Made by a program: the position numbers and the translations under genes
The notes under the pieces: model-generated
Told to the model about the DNA's origin: nothing
What the model saw: only the letters and a program-made list of their open reading frames with translations
The model's database searches: none
DNA from: PVC group bacterium
Lineage (GTDB): Bacteria; Verrucomicrobiota; Kiritimatiellia; SS1-B-03-39; UBA6053
Direction: 5' to 3'
Assembly: GCA_003565815.1 (NCBI GenBank)
Contig: PXAS01000083.1
Coordinates: 1 to 9,080 of the forward strand
Length of the DNA: 9,080 nt
In this document: in pieces, positions 7,007-9,080 of the stretch
How the letters are laid out: each line of letters opens with the position of its first letter
How positions within the stretch are numbered: the first letter of the stretch is position 1

Positions 7007-7210
7007 TCACTCTCCCGGGTCGCGGGGGGAGCGGGGAGAGAGTGGGGAAAGTTGCTCCACGACCTCGCACATTTCCTCGATCACCTTGAGCTTTTCCAGG
7101 ATCGGCAAGGCTTTGAAGGCCCGGAACTGTTCCCGTTCGTTGCCCTCCCACGTCCACCGGCTTTCAGGTTCGACTGAATTTTCAAGGTGCTCTTTAGGAT
7201 TCACGGCCAT
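7007..7210 (-). CDS. Small partner protein of the nucleotidyltransferase, function unknown
   Basis: 67 aa, second gene of a minus-strand pair. Its ATG (7208-7210) lies inside the end of the nucleotidyltransferase gene, overlapping by 17 nt in another frame. No good Shine-Dalgarno is seen, so it probably depends on translational coupling. The core, WTWEGNEREQFRAFKALPIL followed by EKLKVIEEMCEVVEQL, looks like two amphipathic helices. I recall small proteins with a W-x-W-E-G start and a helix of the form L-E-x-[IL]-E-E-[ML]-x-E beside nucleotidyltransferases, but cannot name a family. The last 16 residues are low-complexity (SPLSPRSPRDPGE) and are encoded by a C-rich stretch that may not be original coding sequence. 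A role as antitoxin or cofactor of its neighbour is inference from position only. Confidence 0.6.
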   Translation of the reverse strand: MAVNPKEHLENSVEPESRWTWEGNEREQFRAFKALPILEKLKVIEEMCEVVEQLSPLSPRSPRDPGE

Positions 7211-7730
7211 ATTTTGTTAGATATTCGAGGTCCATCAAGTCTTTTGTCCGTCCCGCGACCCGTTTCATGTGAATCAAATCGTCCAAACCCACGAAAGGCA
7301 GCTTGGTTCCCACACCCACGGATTGCCAAAATGCACGGGACAGGGCGATGTCAAAGGGGAGGGGTTCGGTGACAAACAGGTCCACCCGGGCTTGGGGATG
7401 GTGGGGGTGGAAAAAATTCAATACCTGCATTCCTTTTTCGCGAATCCATCGGGAACGAATGTCCGGGTCGGAAAATTGTTCAACGGTTACGGGAACCGAG
7501 GGACGATAGCCATGTCGGCTCAGCGTTGCAAACGTTTTGTGGATGTTTTCCGATTCAAGTTGGATGATCAGGTCAAGGTCGGCCGTGAAGCGTGCATAGC
7601 CATGGGCCACCACCGCGTAACCGCCCGCAATGAGATAGCGGACGCCCGATTCCGCCAACGCTTCGGCAATCTCAATGACAGAACTTGCTTTCATGGTCTC
7701 AATCATTGAGAAACGATGGACGCTGCGCAA
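7194..7730 (-). CDS. Minimal nucleotidyltransferase, AbiEii/DUF6036-like
   Basis: 178 aa, first gene of a minus-strand pair. The polymerase-beta-like fold is shown by the motif GGYAVVAHG (residues 36-44) followed by D51-L-D53, the metal-binding aspartate pair, with a probable third carboxylate at D117 (RVDLFV). Near the C-terminus DLIHMKRVAGRTKDLMDLEY (151-170) is the helical signature common in stand-alone nucleotidyltransferases of toxin-antitoxin type. Such enzymes transfer nucleotides to RNA, protein or small molecules; the target here is unknown. The start is a TTG at 7728-7730 preceded by GGAGG with 7-nt spacing. Internal ATGs at residues 9 and 13 are possible but lack such a site. The gene overlaps its small partner by 17 nt and is divergent from the nuclease gene. 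The fold is confident; a toxin or defence role is inferred from family and arrangement. Confidence 0.88.
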   Translation of the reverse strand: MRSVHRFSMIETMKASSVIEIAEALAESGVRYLIAGGYAVVAHGYARFTADLDLIIQLESENIHKTFATLSRHGYRPSVPVTVEQFSDPDIRSRWIREKGMQVLNFFHPHHPQARVDLFVTEPLPFDIALSRAFWQSVGVGTKLPFVGLDDLIHMKRVAGRTKDLMDLEYLTKYGRES

Positions 7731-7737
7731 GCTATTT

Positions 7738-7742
7738 CCTCC
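7738..7742 (-). promoter_or_regulatory. Shine-Dalgarno supporting a TTG start
   Basis: On the minus strand GGAGG, within AGGGGAGGA, stands 7 nt before TTG at 7730. This near-ideal spacing is the main reason for choosing the TTG over the two downstream ATG codons (7706 and 7694) for the nucleotidyltransferase. Confidence 0.7.
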
Positions 7743-7753
7743 CCTTTTCGTTT

Positions 7754-7782
7754 TTGACAGTTTTCCCCTTGGCCACTATTAT
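7754..7782 (+). promoter_or_regulatory. Near-consensus sigma-70 promoter of the nuclease gene
   Basis: TTGACA (7754-7759) matches the -35 consensus fully, and TATTAT (7777-7782) matches the -10 consensus at five of six positions, with exactly 17 bases between. Transcription would begin near 7789. The ATG at 7781 overlaps the -10 box, which rules it out as start for this transcript and favours the ATG at 7802. Two copies of TGACAC in tandem (7782-7793) cover the expected start site and could be a regulator site or chance. Confidence 0.7.
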
Positions 7783-7806
7783 GACACTGACACGTTTTCA
7801 AATGAA
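7778..7806 (-). promoter_or_regulatory. Possible divergent promoter of the nucleotidyltransferase pair
   Basis: Read on the minus strand, CATAAT (7778-7783) matches five of six -10 bases, and TTCATT (7801-7806) is a weak -35 with a 17-nt spacer. The -10 boxes of the two directions lie on top of each other, so the two polymerases could not occupy the site together. The weak -35 keeps confidence low. Confidence 0.3.
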
Positions 7807-8605
7807 CCGCACATTTTCCATCTTTTTTGCCGTGGGGCTGATGTTTGCCGCCGTTTTTCCGGCCCCGCAGGCTTTGGCCCAGCACCAGCGGGTCAACTGG
7901 GTGCATTTGGACAACGTGTCCTTGGTGGATCATCCCGCCAATGACGGGGACAGTTTTCACGCCCGCCGCAACCGGAGCCGCTATCTGTTGCGGGTGTATT
8001 TCGTGGATACGCCGGAAACCGACGACCGGTTTCCGGAACGCTTGCAGGAACAGGCCGATTATTTCGGGGTGACGGTGCCGCAAATTGTCGAAGGCGGCAA
8101 AATGGCGGATGAATACACCAAGGAACTGCTCGCGAAAGCGCCCTTTGACGTCTATACCAAATATCGGGACGCCCGGGGGGCCAGCCGGCAACGGCGGATT
8201 TTTGCGATGATCAAGGTGGAGGACCGTTGGTTGTGCGAATTATTGGTGGAAAACGGATTCGCGCGCATTCACGGGGTGGGGGACGATTTGCCGGACAATG
8301 TGTCGGAACGACGACATTGGGCCCGGCTGCGCACCTTGGAAAATGAAGCGAAACGCGAAAAACGGGGGATCTGGGGCATGAACACCCCCGAACAAGTTCT
8401 CGCCCGGGCCGGGGGCAAGGTGACCTTGAAACGCCAAACCCCGATTTTCAGCATTGAGCCGCCCTTCGGCGTGGTGGGGCAGTTGCCGGAAGGACATGAG
8501 GTGAAAGTGGGGGACGTGGAGCGTCCGGGATTCCGGCGGGTGGAATTCGTGACGCCCGGGGGAACCGAGTTCACGGGGTTGATTCAAGAGGTGGCGTTGC
8601 AGTGA
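7802..8605 (+). CDS. Secreted staphylococcal-nuclease-family (thermonuclease) protein with SH3-like C-terminus
   Basis: 267 aa from the ATG at 7802. In-frame starts at 7781 and 7685 are less likely, because they lie in or before the promoter and would lengthen the signal peptide. Residues 1-26 form a Sec signal ending in ALA before QHQ, so the product should be periplasmic or secreted. The SNase domain (about 35-192) keeps the expected active-site residues: DGD (48-50), R64, D69 and E72 in LRVYFVDTPE, and R132, matching R35, D40, E43 and R87 of staphylococcal nuclease. The domain ends in the usual EAKREKRGIWG. Compared with that enzyme there is an extra stretch at about 76-98. Residues about 212-265 look like a bacterial SH3-type domain (TPIFSIEPP, VVGQLPEGHEVKVGD, FTGLIQEVAL), which might bind wall or matrix. 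Probable role: calcium-dependent degradation of extracellular DNA or RNA. No terminator is clear after the stop. Confidence 0.9.
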   Translation: MNRTFSIFFAVGLMFAAVFPAPQALAQHQRVNWVHLDNVSLVDHPANDGDSFHARRNRSRYLLRVYFVDTPETDDRFPERLQEQADYFGVTVPQIVEGGKMADEYTKELLAKAPFDVYTKYRDARGASRQRRIFAMIKVEDRWLCELLVENGFARIHGVGDDLPDNVSERRHWARLRTLENEAKREKRGIWGMNTPEQVLARAGGKVTLKRQTPIFSIEPPFGVVGQLPEGHEVKVGDVERPGFRRVEFVTPGGTEFTGLIQEVALQ

Positions 8606-8657
8606 CCGTCAATTTTTGTGGTCCACATGCAAACTGACGCATTCATGCAACTTTTTC

Positions 8658-9080
8658 GGTTTCGTGAAATTTCATGTGTTTCGTGGTTGAAGGATGAACC
8701 ACGAAAGGCACGAAAAGACACGAAAAGGCTTGGGTTGTGGTAGGGCTTTTCAAGGTTTCGTGAAATTTCGTGTGTTTCGTGGTTGAAAGATGAACCACGA
8801 AAGGCACGAAAAGACACGAAAAGGCTTGGGTTGTGGTAGGGTTTTTCAAGGTTTCGTGAAATTTCGTGTGTTTCGTGGTTGAAGGATGAACCACGTAAAG
8901 CACGAAAAGACACGAAAAGGCTTGGGTTGGGGTAGGGTTTTCAAGTTTTCGTGAAATTTCGTGTGTTTCGTGGTTGAAAGATGAACCACGAAAGGCACGA
9001 AAGGACACGAAAAGGCTTGGGTTGTGGTAGGGTTTTTCAAGGTTTCGTGAAATTTCATGTGTTTCGTGGTTGAAGGATGA
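8658..9080. repeat. 96-bp tandem array of palindromic ACCACGAAA units, continuing past the window
   Basis: Units start at 8658, 8754, 8850, 8945 and 9041: four complete (96, 96, 95, 96 bases) and a fifth cut by the window end. In each unit three TTTCGTG blocks face three CACGAAA blocks. In unit 1 the arms 8660-8688 and 8697-8725 pair as 10 bp, then 7 bp, then 7 bp, separated by 2x2 and 3x3 internal loops, around an 8-base loop (one mismatch, TTTCATG, in this unit). About 30 bases between hairpins are conserved and unpaired (GGCTTGGGTTGTGGTAGGG). The loop reads GAAGGATG in units 1, 3 and 5 and GAAAGATG in units 2 and 4. The repetitive open frames across it (NHETHEIS, SFRAFRGS) exist because 96 is a multiple of three and are not genes. 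Dispersed repeats of this type are, to my recollection, common in Verrucomicrobiota and other phyla. Confidence 0.92.

Noticed and set aside
7010..7040. Intrinsic terminator between the converging lipoprotein and small-partner genes
   Set aside because: CTCTCCC and GGGAGAG can pair, but the loop is 17 nt and no T tract follows on either strand.
7685..7801. Longer nuclease start at 7685 or 7781
   Set aside because: The added residues precede the natural signal peptide. The 7781 codon overlaps the -10 box and 7685 lies before the promoter and inside the divergent gene.
8606..8657. Terminator after the nuclease gene
   Set aside because: CGTCA (8607-8611) and TGACG (8635-8639) could pair, but the enclosed loop is long and no T run follows. 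I cannot support a terminator.
8584..9058. Minus-strand open frames across the 96-bp array (NHETHEIS, SFRAFRGS)
   Set aside because: Same effect: 96 is divisible by three, so frames stay open. The sequence is a palindromic repeat and the translations differ only by frame.

Overview
The window reads as chromosomal DNA of a Gram-negative bacterium of fairly high GC. It carries a complete tripartite efflux operon with an outer-membrane channel, two lipoprotein signals and a secreted nuclease, so two membranes are implied. The repeats at both ends (a 39-bp array with GGACAGGA[G/C]TGTCC cores, and a 96-bp array of ACCACGAAA/CACGAAA palindromes) are of a style I associate with Verrucomicrobiota and related PVC genomes. 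That assignment is recollection plus inference; no marker gene in the window proves it.

Layout from left to right. Bases 1-309 hold no gene: a fragment of a CACGGA-type repeat (1-30), a 39-bp tandem array of four units (91-246) and a short leader with a small hairpin. Bases 310-5987 are one tightly packed plus-strand operon: a lipoprotein periplasmic adaptor, an HAE-1 type RND permease and a TolC-like outer-membrane channel. The gaps are 3 bp and a 4-bp ATGA overlap, the latter preceded by a perfect Shine-Dalgarno sequence. The three products should assemble into a proton-driven exporter spanning both membranes. No regulator gene is visible and the substrate cannot be read from sequence.

After a 31-nt all-purine tract comes a lower-GC plus-strand gene (about 6095-6955). 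It encodes a predicted lipoprotein with what look like three secretin N-domain-like modules but no secretin barrel. Next, on the minus strand, is a two-gene overlapping unit (7730 down to 7007): a minimal nucleotidyltransferase of the AbiEii/DUF6036-like kind, with a TTG start and a good Shine-Dalgarno, and a 67-aa partner of unknown function. This pair resembles a toxin-antitoxin or defence-type module. Divergent from it, behind a near-consensus sigma-70 promoter (TTGACA, 17 nt, TATTAT), is a secreted staphylococcal-nuclease-family protein with a C-terminal SH3-like region (7802-8605).

The right end (8658 to the window edge) is an array of 96-bp units, each able to fold into a long interrupted hairpin. 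The array continues beyond the window. Nothing here is clearly a new system. The best leads are the two hairpin arrays, in both of which a loop base alternates between neighbouring units, the orphan secretin-N-domain lipoprotein, the nucleotidyltransferase pair, and an insertion of about 36 residues in the RND pump between TM9 and TM10.
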